Source: Clostridiaceae bacterium
GTDB taxonomy: Bacteria > Bacillota_A > Clostridia > Acetivibrionales > Acetivibrionaceae
Direction: 5' to 3'
DNA length: 15,595 bases
NCBI GenBank assembly: GCA_012513545.1
Contig: JAAZCB010001414.1
Location: 1-15,595, forward strand
The notes beneath the pieces were generated by a model. The model had not been told where the DNA came from. It ran no database searches and worked only from the letters and a program-made list of their open reading frames with translations. The position numbers and the translations under genes are program-made. Shown here piece by piece: positions 1 through 7,430 of the stretch (the first letter of the stretch is position 1; each line of letters begins with the position of its first letter).

Positions 1-427
1 ATTTGACTCTTTCACCTTGCCTCAACCCATGCAATCTGTCATCGAGATTCTTTATATAAGGCTTTATGGGTTTTATGTATTCCTGCCCTGCAAGTAAAAT
101 AAACTGGTCATACTGAAGGTCAGTTTGCTCTGAAAGCATTTTAACAACCTTTTTACTCCATTCAATCTTTTCGGCTTGGCTTAGTACAATAAGACCTTCT
201 TTCCTTTTCGATTTTGGGATATTACTTAAAGTAACGTTATAGGGTTCAATCTCCATTTCAAGGTCAAGCAGATGATGTAGTGCAGAAAGAATAAATATTT
301 TATCTGGATTTAATGAATGGGCATAAGCCAAACTATATTTAAATAATTGACTGGTATATAAATCCTTTGCTTTTGCCTTTTTATTAAGCTTTTGAGATAC
401 ACAGGCTATAAGTACTATCTTACTCAT
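1..427 (-). CDS. DUF6884-like protein, 3' end cut by window edge
   Basis: The frame is open from an ATG at 425-427 to the window edge, giving 142 residues with no stop, so the C-terminus lies outside. The protein opens with a beta-strand-like segment and conserved-looking pieces (MSKIVLIACVSQKL, then a KAKDLYTSQLFKYSLAYA stretch, IFILSALHHLLDLEMEIEPYNVTL, and near residues 109-115 FILLAGQEY). These match my memory of the DUF6884 family, a small domain found in bacteria and phages with no established reaction. AAGGTG lies about 6 bases before the ATG, and the ATG overlaps the stop of the 48-aa ORF upstream (ATGAGTAA), which suggests translational coupling. The residue after LSA, often a glycine-containing loop in relatives, is HH here. 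Function is not known; the family call is from motif memory only. Confidence 0.75.
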   Translation of the reverse strand, partial: MSKIVLIACVSQKLNKKAKAKDLYTSQLFKYSLAYAHSLNPDKIFILSALHHLLDLEMEIEPYNVTLSNIPKSKRKEGLIVLSQAEKIEWSKKVVKMLSEQTDLQYDQFILLAGQEYIKPIKPYIKNLDDRLHGLRQGERVK

Positions 428-566
428 ATTGAATCACCTTAGCTCTAATATGGCATATTCTATCGACATCCGAATCCGCATTTTGAAAAGACATCCTTAT
501 CACACAACTGGCATTTCCCAAAGGCTTTTTCGGTCGGTTCGAAATTATCACCGCTTCTAATTGCAT
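420..566 (-). CDS. small hypothetical protein (48 aa) overlapping the DUF6884 gene
   Basis: An ATG at 564-566 opens 48 codons ending in TAA at 420-422, so the last 8 bases overlap the start of the DUF6884 gene in another frame. The product has a short hydrophobic strand near the start (AVIISN), a basic proline patch (RPKKP), two cysteines (residues 21 and 38) and an acidic patch (ADSDVD). No known domain is recognised. The 4-base ATGA-type overlap is the typical arrangement of a co-translated gene pair, which is the main reason for reporting it. The frame stays open for 11 codons upstream of the ATG, with no other ATG there. It could be a chance frame. Confidence 0.45.
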   Translation of the reverse strand: MQLEAVIISNRPKKPLGNASCVIRMSFQNADSDVDRICHIRAKVIQYE

Positions 567-702
567 AAAACACTGGAAATAACAGTTTTCACTAAGTCTC
601 TAAAGGTAATAGTTGTTCCTGAAAAAAAGAGGCGGATAGCCAAGCAAAATAGGCGTTTCACTTATTTGACATTTTCTTTTATCTTTATTAAAACCTTTTC
701 AG

Positions 703-1251
703 ATGAAGTACATTGCGAAGTTCAACAGGAGATTATCAGGGGTAAAAGATATAAGAGATTTTGATAGAGTTGTTGAAATGTATCCTCACCTTCCACTACC
801 TTACAACGAACGTGGAAATAAGAGACTTTCCTTAAATGATTATCGTGGTGCACTTGAGGATTTTTCAAAAGCAGTCGACCTCGACCCTACCTATCCTATC
901 CATTTTTGTAACCGTGGAATCGCAAAGTTTTGCCTTCAAGATTTTAAAGGGGCAATTGTTGATTTTACACATGCAATTGATTTAAAACCCCGTAACGCTT
1001 GGTTTAACTTTAATAGAGGTTTGGCTAAATGTGCTTCTGGTGATTTTAAAGGAAGTATCGATGATTTTACTACAGCTATCGAATCTGAACCAAAAAATGT
1101 TAAAGCACATATTTTGAGGGGAAAGGCAAGAGGTGGTTTTAAGACGGGGTGTTATAATCCATTAAATGACAAGGAACTATTGTTAGCTTTTCAAGGGGAC
1201 TTAGATGCTGTAAAGAAAGAAATGGCTGATATTGATAACATATTCACTTGA
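703..1251 (+). CDS. small TPR-repeat protein (182 aa)
   Basis: The protein holds three clear tetratricopeptide repeats, at about residues 33-66, 67-100 and 101-134. Each has the pattern N-RG-A/K ... DY/DF-G-A-DF-A-DL-P (for example NRGIAKFCLQDFKGAIVDFT). A less regular helical tail follows (about 135-182). TPR arrays bind peptides or partner proteins; there is no catalytic motif, signal peptide or membrane segment, so it should be cytoplasmic. It lies 214 bases upstream of the NERD-helicase gene on the same strand, so the two could be co-transcribed, with the TPR protein as an adaptor; that is inference. The ATG at 703 is the start that best precedes the helical region. An overlapping frame at 561-764 looks like a shadow. 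Confidence 0.85.
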   Translation: MKYIAKFNRRLSGVKDIRDFDRVVEMYPHLPLPYNERGNKRLSLNDYRGALEDFSKAVDLDPTYPIHFCNRGIAKFCLQDFKGAIVDFTHAIDLKPRNAWFNFNRGLAKCASGDFKGSIDDFTTAIESEPKNVKAHILRGKARGGFKTGCYNPLNDKELLLAFQGDLDAVKKEMADIDNIFT

Positions 1252-1311
1252 AATATTGAGTCTTAGAAATTTATTGCAATAGATAACCACTCCTCTCAAT
1301 CCTTAGCAGAT

Positions 1312-1328
1312 GTCCTTGAAGTGAGGAC
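1312..1328 (+). promoter_or_regulatory. short hairpin before a possible small ORF
   Basis: GTCCT (1312-1316) and AGGAC (1324-1328) form a perfect 5-bp stem with a 7-base loop. The right arm overlaps a purine-rich GAGGA at 1323-1327, which sits 4 bases before an ATG at 1332. If the small ORF is real, the stem could cover its ribosome binding site. The stem is short and may be chance. Confidence 0.2.
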
Positions 1329-1331
1329 GTT

Positions 1332-1448
1332 ATGCTACTATTCGATTTAATATTAAGCCTTCTCATTAGTGTCCTACGGTTTTATGTCATAGGGATTTGC
1401 ACTGTGACCTCAGTCCCTGAACATATTTATAAAATTAAAGTCAACTAA
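1332..1448 (+). CDS. possible 38-aa hydrophobic small protein
   Basis: An ATG at 1332 opens 38 codons ending in TAA at 1446-1448, inside the gap between the TPR and NERD-helicase genes. The first 27 residues are strongly hydrophobic (MLLFDLILSLLISVL, then RFYVIGICTV) and could span a membrane; the tail is short and mildly basic. GAGGA precedes the ATG by 4 bases. Small hydrophobic ORFs can be toxins or membrane partners, but random AT-rich DNA also produces hydrophobic frames. Nothing beyond position and hydrophobicity supports it. Confidence 0.2.
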   Translation: MLLFDLILSLLISVLRFYVIGICTVTSVPEHIYKIKVN

Positions 1449-1465
1449 TTACATGGCAACAATAA

Positions 1466-4400
1466 ATGAATAATTGTAATGGTTTTTATAATTTAGGATG
1501 TCTAAAAACCTACAATCTTATGAGCCTCTTAATCTTTAAAGTGTCGGATTACGAAACAACACATGAAAGAGAGATATTCGATAATCTCTGTAAGTTATTA
1601 AAGGACGTATATAACAAAACAGAAGATTGCCATGTACTTATAGCTAATCCCAGTTTTGATAATCGTGATATCGATGCTATATTTATTAAAAGAGATGCTA
1701 TAACCGTTTTGGAGTTTAAGAATTATGGAGGAAGCCTCGAAATTGCAGAAAATGGAGATTGGAGATGTGATGATGTTATTGTTAAAGGAGGGAGTGGAGG
1801 TAAGAATCCATATCAGCAGGTGAAATTAAACAAGACGGGGTTATTTAAAATTCTCAACCTTTGGTATCCCAAATCCTACACTAATCTCAGCCACATTAGC
1901 GGAATAGTCCTTTTCTCACGTAAGGTGGAGGTCATTAATTCACTTTTACCCCCATCAGTGAGAACTTGGTTTCATGTTACCGATTTAAATGGAATAGTAG
2001 ATAAAATTGCACAGATAACAAGTAGAGAAATCAATTATACAAACAAAGATTTATTAGAAATCCCACAAAAGCTTAATCTTCAAGATTGTTTGATATTTGA
2101 GACTCAAGAGCCTAATCCAGAATTACCTTTACTTATTCCACCAGAAGAAGTTCTCCCTAAGAATTTGGAGACTATAAAAGTTGAAATTCAGAAAATTGGG
2201 TTTAATACAATTCATCATTTCCCGATACCCCCCAGAGAAGAGCAGGCATTAGACGTTTCCTCATTAAACCTTGAAAAGCCTGTAATGAATTACCTTCAAA
2301 ATAAAGTTGGAGGAAATCTTTGGCATCACCAATATAAGTCAATAGTAGAAATAAAGGGAGGCAAGAACGTTTGTATTGCAACCTCAACAGGTTCAGGTAA
2401 AAGTCTAATTTTTTATAGTTCAGGCATTCAAATCCTTTCACATGACCCTGAGGCAAAAATCATTGCTATTTATCCTCTGAAGGCGTTAGGCAGCCAGCAA
2501 GAAGAGAATTGGGTTGATGCGATAAACAAATCAGGACTCGCAAATAAAGTAGGGCGGATTGTTGGTGGGGTTTCACAAGAAGAACGAATCTCAATTTTAA
2601 AATCATGCAGCGTTGTAATATTCACACCAGACGTGATTCATGCTTTCCTCTTAGGTAAAATTGGAGACATAAAATTAAAGAGTCACATAAGGAACTTTCT
2701 ATCAAAAGTAAAGCTGATTATAATAGATGAGGCACACACATACTCTGGCATTTTTGGGAGTAATGCGGCATATTTATTCAGGAGACTAAACCATGCAATT
2801 AATGTGTTAAGCGGAGAATTCCCTCAATACCTTGCAGCATCAGCTACTATCGAAGAACCTGACAAACACCTTAATAATATTGTTGGATTGAATTTTTCAA
2901 TAATTGATAATGACACTTCTCCCAAGAAAGCCTCGGATATCTTCTTGATAGAGCCAACTGATTCGGGTCAGATGCTTACCAAAATAACCGACTTAGTGGG
3001 CTATTTTGCCAAGAAGACTGATTACAAGGGCATCACTTTTATGGATAGCCGAAAAATGGTAGAACAGGTAGCTGGGATTGTAAACCGACTAAATACAAAA
3101 ACCGAAGACGAAGCAGAGGAAGAGGAATTGGAATTACAGTTTGAGAAAGCTATCAATGAATTTCAGGTTTATCCATATAGGGCTGGATATGAGAAGGAGG
3201 ATAGTGAGTTAATTCAGATGAAATTAAGAGATGGTCACCTTAATGGAATCATTTCAACCAGTGCGCTTGAGTTAGGAATTGACATTGCCACTCTTGATTT
3301 GGGCATCCTGTTAGGTATACCTTACTCATCTACAAGCTTCTATCAGCGAATAGGGAGAGTTGGAAGGATTGGTTGCCAACGAGATGGACTTATTATTATT
3401 ATAAATGACAATTCGGTACGGTCAGCAACTATCTTCAAAGACCCTAAGAAACTCTTTGATATACCTATGGCTGAGAGTGCACTTTATCTTGAAAACACTA
3501 ATCTTCAATACATTCATGCATTATGTTTTGCCGAATCCAATGGTGAATATGACCAACTATCAGACTCACCAGAGGATTTCATAACTGATGTATCATTCCC
3601 CACGTCATTCTTGCATATCTGTAATGATGTGCGAAACCATAATACGACAAGAGAATATGATGAAATTAAGAACTGTGGTGGAAATTATCCACATATGGCT
3701 TATCCATTAAGAGACCTTGAACCACAATTCAGAGTTGAATTAGTTTTCTCTGGATTAATTGAAAATAAAGGGTCTTTATCATACAGCCAAGTAATGCGTG
3801 AGACCTATCCATGTGCTATTTATTACTATTTCGGTCAGCCTTTGAGGGTTACCAAAGTAGATATTAGAAATCGATTAATTACTGTAAGGCGGGAAAAGAG
3901 ATATTACACCAAACCCAAACAGCTCCCACCATTTATTTACCCCCAACTCAGAGATGAAAAGATATTTGTAGCAACCATGTATGGCGAACTCAAAGTCATC
4001 GAACTCGAATTATTGATTCATGAAAAAGTTGTTGGAATGCAGGAAATTCATGGTGGGGCAAAGCCATTTGATAGAAACTATCCAATAGATGACAGCGAAA
4101 GTCGACTAAGGTATAGCAATCCCGAATTTTCGAGGAGCTATAGGACAACTGGCACTCTACTCACTCATCCATTCTTCAATCAACCTAATGTCCGTACCGA
4201 CCTAATCTCACAAATATTATACGAGATTTTCCTTTTAAACATCCCATATGAGCCTCAGGATGTGGGATACGGTAGAAATAAGTTTAAAAAGAATACATTG
4301 GGATTTGATACTGATGGTAGGTTTGTTGTAGTATACGACCAAGCATATGGAAGTCTCAGATTAACTCATCGCCTTACTGAACATGAACAGTTAAAGAAGG

Positions 4401-4777
4401 TTCTCAATATAGCTTGTGACATTTTGACCCGGTCAGACTATATCTTCTCTTTTGTTGACGGTGATGAAATTAATGAGGAAACCGTTCAAGCTATTATGGT
4501 ATTGAAGCAGTGTCTTGATGAGGAGTGTATGGATTTGAATGTTCAGGGAAGCAATCGAATTCCGGTTATTAAACCAAATTCCTATTGTCTATTTTTGGAG
4601 GAGAAAACCAAGATAATGGATGTCGTCAATACAGACAAGGGACTGAAATACAGGTTAATCTCACAAATAGCAGGAGGGAATAAAATGAGGCTGGTTTCAA
4701 TTCATGATGTTTTACCAATAGAAAATGAGAGTAAATGGGGCTTTTTCAGTTTCGATTCTTATGCTGTTGAAGATTAA
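1466..4777 (+). CDS. NERD-domain SF2 (DEAH-type) helicase, MrfA/YprA-like
   Basis: Predicted ATP-driven nucleic-acid helicase/translocase with an N-terminal nuclease-related domain. The NERD region (about 33-150) has D68-I-D70-A and E83-F-K85, the acidic/lysine signature of the restriction-endonuclease-like fold. The helicase core follows: motif I TSTGSGKS (306-313), motif II DEAH (421-424), motif III SAT (459-461), motif V STSALELGID (597-606) and motif VI QRIGRVGR (627-634). The later segment AIYYYFGQPLRV (about 784-795) and RYYT resemble the C-terminal half of MrfA/YprA-type helicases (a class that includes DISARM DrmA). RFVVVYDQAYGSL (952-964) resembles a DUF1998 region, but the usual terminal four-cysteine cluster is not visible. 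Residues are counted from the ATG at 1466; the ATG at 1520 (Met19) is equally likely, because the first 18 residues look non-conserved. It may be co-transcribed with the upstream TPR gene. It is cytoplasmic; the substrate is unknown. Confidence 0.9.
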   Translation: MNNCNGFYNLGCLKTYNLMSLLIFKVSDYETTHEREIFDNLCKLLKDVYNKTEDCHVLIANPSFDNRDIDAIFIKRDAITVLEFKNYGGSLEIAENGDWRCDDVIVKGGSGGKNPYQQVKLNKTGLFKILNLWYPKSYTNLSHISGIVLFSRKVEVINSLLPPSVRTWFHVTDLNGIVDKIAQITSREINYTNKDLLEIPQKLNLQDCLIFETQEPNPELPLLIPPEEVLPKNLETIKVEIQKIGFNTIHHFPIPPREEQALDVSSLNLEKPVMNYLQNKVGGNLWHHQYKSIVEIKGGKNVCIATSTGSGKSLIFYSSGIQILSHDPEAKIIAIYPLKALGSQQEENWVDAINKSGLANKVGRIVGGVSQEERISILKSCSVVIFTPDVIHAFLLGKIGDIKLKSHIRNFLSKVKLIIIDEAHTYSGIFGSNAAYLFRRLNHAINVLSGEFPQYLAASATIEEPDKHLNNIVGLNFSIIDNDTSPKKASDIFLIEPTDSGQMLTKITDLVGYFAKKTDYKGITFMDSRKMVEQVAGIVNRLNTKTEDEAEEEELELQFEKAINEFQVYPYRAGYEKEDSELIQMKLRDGHLNGIISTSALELGIDIATLDLGILLGIPYSSTSFYQRIGRVGRIGCQRDGLIIIINDNSVRSATIFKDPKKLFDIPMAESALYLENTNLQYIHALCFAESNGEYDQLSDSPEDFITDVSFPTSFLHICNDVRNHNTTREYDEIKNCGGNYPHMAYPLRDLEPQFRVELVFSGLIENKGSLSYSQVMRETYPCAIYYYFGQPLRVTKVDIRNRLITVRREKRYYTKPKQLPPFIYPQLRDEKIFVATMYGELKVIELELLIHEKVVGMQEIHGGAKPFDRNYPIDDSESRLRYSNPEFSRSYRTTGTLLTHPFFNQPNVRTDLISQILYEIFLLNIPYEPQDVGYGRNKFKKNTLGFDTDGRFVVVYDQAYGSLRLTHRLTEHEQLKKVLNIACDILTRSDYIFSFVDGDEINEETVQAIMVLKQCLDEECMDLNVQGSNRIPVIKPNSYCLFLEEKTKIMDVVNTDKGLKYRLISQIAGGNKMRLVSIHDVLPIENESKWGFFSFDSYAVED

Positions 4778-4814
4778 AGTCATTGACCCTCGATTCCCTT
4801 CTTGTCATTGAAAA

Positions 4815-4875
4815 TACGCTCCCCCAAAGAACATAGGGAGGATGTCTTTGTAAAGATGTTGAATTAAAGAGCGTA
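4815..4875. other. nested stem structure in the convergent gap
   Basis: TACGCTC (4815-4821) and GAGCGTA (4869-4875) are perfect 7-bp arms. Inside them CAAAG-A-ACAT (4825-4834) pairs with ATGT-CTTTG (4842-4850), a 9-bp stem with one bulged A and the loop AGGGAGG. The gap lies between the 3' ends of the NERD-helicase gene and the 587-aa gene. No T-run follows on either strand, so it is not a classical terminator. It could be a 3' RNA structure or a small-RNA segment, or the remnant of an element end. The fold is read by eye only. Confidence 0.4.
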
Positions 4876-4953
4876 GTTTTAAGATTTATTGCATAAGTTA
4901 AGACCTTCTGTCTAAGATGCAGAGACAAGAACATACTCCATTCCCAGTAAACA

Positions 4954-4969
4954 CTACCTTTCATGGTAG
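4954..4969. terminator. weak hairpin between convergent genes
   Basis: CTACC (4954-4958) and GGTAG (4965-4969) form a 5-bp stem with a 6-base loop. ATTTTC follows on the plus strand and TGTTTAC on the minus strand. It lies 13 bases beyond the stop of the minus-strand 587-aa gene, so it could end transcription from either side. The stem is short and the T-run poor. Confidence 0.3.
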
Positions 4970-4982
4970 GATTTTCAAATGG

Positions 4983-6746
4983 CTACAGTTCCTGAAATAG
5001 AATTGCGCTTAAATCATTTATAGTTGAGGGCATTTCATTCCATTTCCTATCCATCACATAATTGTTCAGGAATAAACTAAATGGAGTAGTTTTATTAAGC
5101 AAATAATCGTTAATATCATGTTGACTATCAAACTTTTGATTTGGATTAATTTTAATGTGATTTATATACAATCGTAACATTTCGTGTAAAGATACCTTAT
5201 GGACAAGTGCCATTTGATGGTAAATCAGACAATCAATGTTAACTACAATAAGTGGTTGTATCCTGTATGTAAAAATCCTATCCTCTTTTAATAATTCTAT
5301 TTCTTCTTGAAACCAGTGGTTTAATAAAACATTAAACCCATTGACATCATACTGGGTATCATGGGTAATTATAACGGGATATATTCTTACGTCTTTATAG
5401 TAGTAATCCTTATCCGCTTTAAATTCATTCCTTAATATATTCCTAATATTATTAATAAGTTGCAGTATTGCTTTAGGCTTTTCGATTCCATTCTCGTTCA
5501 CATAATACAATTTCTTTTCGAATGCAGCTTCGTAGGCAGAAAAATCGAAAGAATCTTTAACTTCAACTGGGATAAGAAAATCTTTTGATTCAAAAAGCAG
5601 TATATCCTTACCTCTTCTTACATAATAATCCGGAGCACCGGAAACTCCAATTTTGTCTAAATCTTCACCTGAAAATGAAACACAATTATCATGGTATATA
5701 AGTTTTAATATGTTATATGTTAATACTTTCTCCGAAAACTCAAACCCGATTATGCTTTTCAACTCACGAATTTGTTGACTTTTAGGCAGTTTATTATTGA
5801 TGTCCCTTAGAAAGAAATATACCCCTTTAAAAATTTTCTCAACTACGAATAAATCAAAGATTATACGGTATACCCCATCCTTTACTTTGTAAAATGGTTT
5901 CGTTCTAAGTAATAAAAAATCAGGTGCTTCAAATTCATCTTCTTCATCAACAATAAGTTTTTCAATGAAGGCGCAATTCTGTTTAAAATGGTCATTATAT
6001 TCAACAGTTATATCTGTGTGACCCTCAAATTTCTTTTTAATGAACGAAGTAGTTAATGGCAAAATTCGTTTTAAATACTCTCTCCATGTGGTGCAATCAA
6101 AGTAAGTAAGAAGCTCGGAAAGTAGATTTTTCGTCTTCTCATTACTCTGTAAGAACTGAAATAGTAATATTGATTTAAAGCATTGAGTAATCCATGTTTC
6201 ACTGAGGTTGTAATTCACTTTATCAGATATAGGATAAGATGAGCAAAACATCAACATTGAGAAGCGTAACTCTCTATCCAAATCTTTTGTGGATTGTGAT
6301 GCGATTGATTGTTTTCGTGTAAATCCTGAATTCAATACCAAAAGTGCTTTAAACAGATTAATTTCAAACTCTTCTTCAGTTTGGGTAGCATCTTTATCAG
6401 TTTCAATTCGAAAAAAGATTTCAAACAATTTTAAATTGCAATAAGTATTAAGGATTAATACTTCTTTCCCATTTTTCTCTAATTCCTTAATTCTGTTATA
6501 AATCTCATTAGCTATTTTACTGTTCTCTTCTCTGAAAAACATCCTCAAGACTTCCTTGGGATTTTCAAAATTTGATTTTTGACTATTAAATCCTAAAAAT
6601 GAAGCTGCAACATTCAAAATAATTTCTCTTCTACCCCCCAGCAAGTATTCTTCTACACTCTTGGGAGTTTCGTTGGGGAATACAGCTTGAAATTCCAATA
6701 GAAGCTTAAACTTAGTCGGATTACTGATTGCCTCTTGAGGTAGCAT
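4983..6746 (-). CDS. 587-aa protein with a PD-(D/E)XK nuclease signature
   Basis: No whole-length family is recognised. Near the middle, P372-D373, twelve intervening residues, then E386-S-K388 (ILLFESKDF) form the classic PD-(D/E)XK metal-dependent nuclease triad, preceded by GVSGA and followed about 40 residues later by an AILQLINNIRN helix. The hydrophobic strand before ESK is typical of the fold's core. The first 360 residues look mostly helical with charged surfaces, and the last 130 hold a hydrophobic strand-helix region (PLIVVNIDCLIYH). There is no signal peptide or membrane segment. The gene is 204 bases downstream of the membrane-anchored coiled-coil gene on the same strand, so it may have its own promoter. 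The likely role is DNA or RNA cleavage, perhaps as the effector of the neighbouring RecQ-like system; this is inference from the motif and position. No ribosome binding site is evident before the ATG. Confidence 0.85.
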   Translation of the reverse strand: MLPQEAISNPTKFKLLLEFQAVFPNETPKSVEEYLLGGRREIILNVAASFLGFNSQKSNFENPKEVLRMFFREENSKIANEIYNRIKELEKNGKEVLILNTYCNLKLFEIFFRIETDKDATQTEEEFEINLFKALLVLNSGFTRKQSIASQSTKDLDRELRFSMLMFCSSYPISDKVNYNLSETWITQCFKSILLFQFLQSNEKTKNLLSELLTYFDCTTWREYLKRILPLTTSFIKKKFEGHTDITVEYNDHFKQNCAFIEKLIVDEEDEFEAPDFLLLRTKPFYKVKDGVYRIIFDLFVVEKIFKGVYFFLRDINNKLPKSQQIRELKSIIGFEFSEKVLTYNILKLIYHDNCVSFSGEDLDKIGVSGAPDYYVRRGKDILLFESKDFLIPVEVKDSFDFSAYEAAFEKKLYYVNENGIEKPKAILQLINNIRNILRNEFKADKDYYYKDVRIYPVIITHDTQYDVNGFNVLLNHWFQEEIELLKEDRIFTYRIQPLIVVNIDCLIYHQMALVHKVSLHEMLRLYINHIKINPNQKFDSQHDINDYLLNKTTPFSLFLNNYVMDRKWNEMPSTINDLSAILFQEL

Positions 6747-6807
6747 TTTTCAATCTCAGAAGTGAATTATCCTTAAAAATACAAAATCTCAAAATCATTA
6801 AGCAATT

Positions 6808-6835
6808 CCATTTTGCATGGCTAATTTGAATTAGC
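6808..6835. repeat. adjacent short palindromes upstream of the 587-aa gene
   Basis: CCAT-(5)-ATGG (6808-6820) abuts a perfect GCTAATT-TG-AATTAGC palindrome (6820-6835). They lie 62 to 90 bases upstream of the ATG of the 587-aa gene, and about 115 bases past the stop of the coiled-coil gene. A run of nine A's follows at 6842-6850. A regulator binding site for the 587-aa gene or a weak transcription stop are both possible; neither is proven. Confidence 0.3.
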
Positions 6836-6950
6836 TTCCTTAAAAAAAAACGGTCGATTATTTGATGCCGGATTTACATGGGAGGATACAAGCTTTTTAA
6901 GACAAAAATATCAGCCAGAATTATTTGGGGGAGTATTATTCCATAAAACC

Positions 6951-7430
6951 TTATATAAGGATTGGGATTAATATCGCCCCAATTCCTAACACAACAGCGA
7001 TGATTAACAGAATACGGTTAACTTTAACTTTCCCCTCAATTGCATCGAGGCGTGAGGGGAAGTCTACTGCTTCAAGAGTTTTAACCAGATTGTCAGTCGC
7101 TTCAACAGTTTTACGATAGTTCTCAAGAAGCTTTTTAGTCTCTATTAACTTCTCTCGATTTGTTTGGTCGATTTTATTCCCGGTTGAATCAAAACTCAAT
7201 ACCCCTTCCTTTATTGATAACTCCGTTTCTTTTTTTAATTGCTCGATGGAGTTTGAACAGGTTGTGAAAATCTTCTCAGTGTAAGTTGAATAGTTTGCTT
7301 GGATGCTCTCAAGAGTCTTTATTACTTCTTGGGCATTCTTCTTAGTTTCATCAATATAGTCCGTTACTTCCTTGAGGCGGGATAGTTCTTTTTCAAGCAA
7401 TCCCAACTGTTCGTTTATTTGTTCCTTCAT
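6951..7430 (-). CDS. coiled-coil protein with C-terminal membrane anchor (159 aa)
   Basis: The protein is almost wholly helical and charged: long Glu/Lys/Leu heptad-like stretches (about residues 8-45 and 85-125) point to a coiled coil. It ends in a basic KVKVNR followed by a 20-residue purely hydrophobic segment that runs to the C-terminus. This is a tail-anchored design, with the coiled coil in the cytoplasm. I chose the ATG at 7430; a TTG at 7439 would add three residues. The first 38 bases overlap the end of the RecQ-like gene in another frame, so the two are surely co-transcribed and probably translationally coupled. It may tether or oligomerise the helicase at the inner membrane, or act as a membrane effector; this is inference. 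No enzymatic motif is seen. Confidence 0.85.
   Translation of the reverse strand: MKEQINEQLGLLEKELSRLKEVTDYIDETKKNAQEVIKTLESIQANYSTYTEKIFTTCSNSIEQLKKETELSIKEGVLSFDSTGNKIDQTNREKLIETKKLLENYRKTVEATDNLVKTLEAVDFPSRLDAIEGKVKVNRILLIIAVVLGIGAILIPILI

Noticed and set aside
561..764. Plus-strand 67-codon frame before the TPR gene.
   Set aside because: It overlaps the TPR start in another frame, lies over the divergent gap and the small minus-strand ORF, and its composition is that of non-coding AT-rich DNA.
4746..4964. Minus-strand 72-codon frame overlapping the NERD-helicase end.
   Set aside because: It overlaps the end of a well-supported gene and the stem structures, and its residue composition does not look like a conserved protein.
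6825..6971. Plus-strand open stretch reading like a protein tail (DAGFTWEDTSFL ... ELFGGVLFHKT), considered as a pseudogene remnant.
   Set aside because: It has no start codon, is under 50 codons, runs across a nine-A run and ends inside the coiled-coil gene; no family was recognised, so it may be chance.
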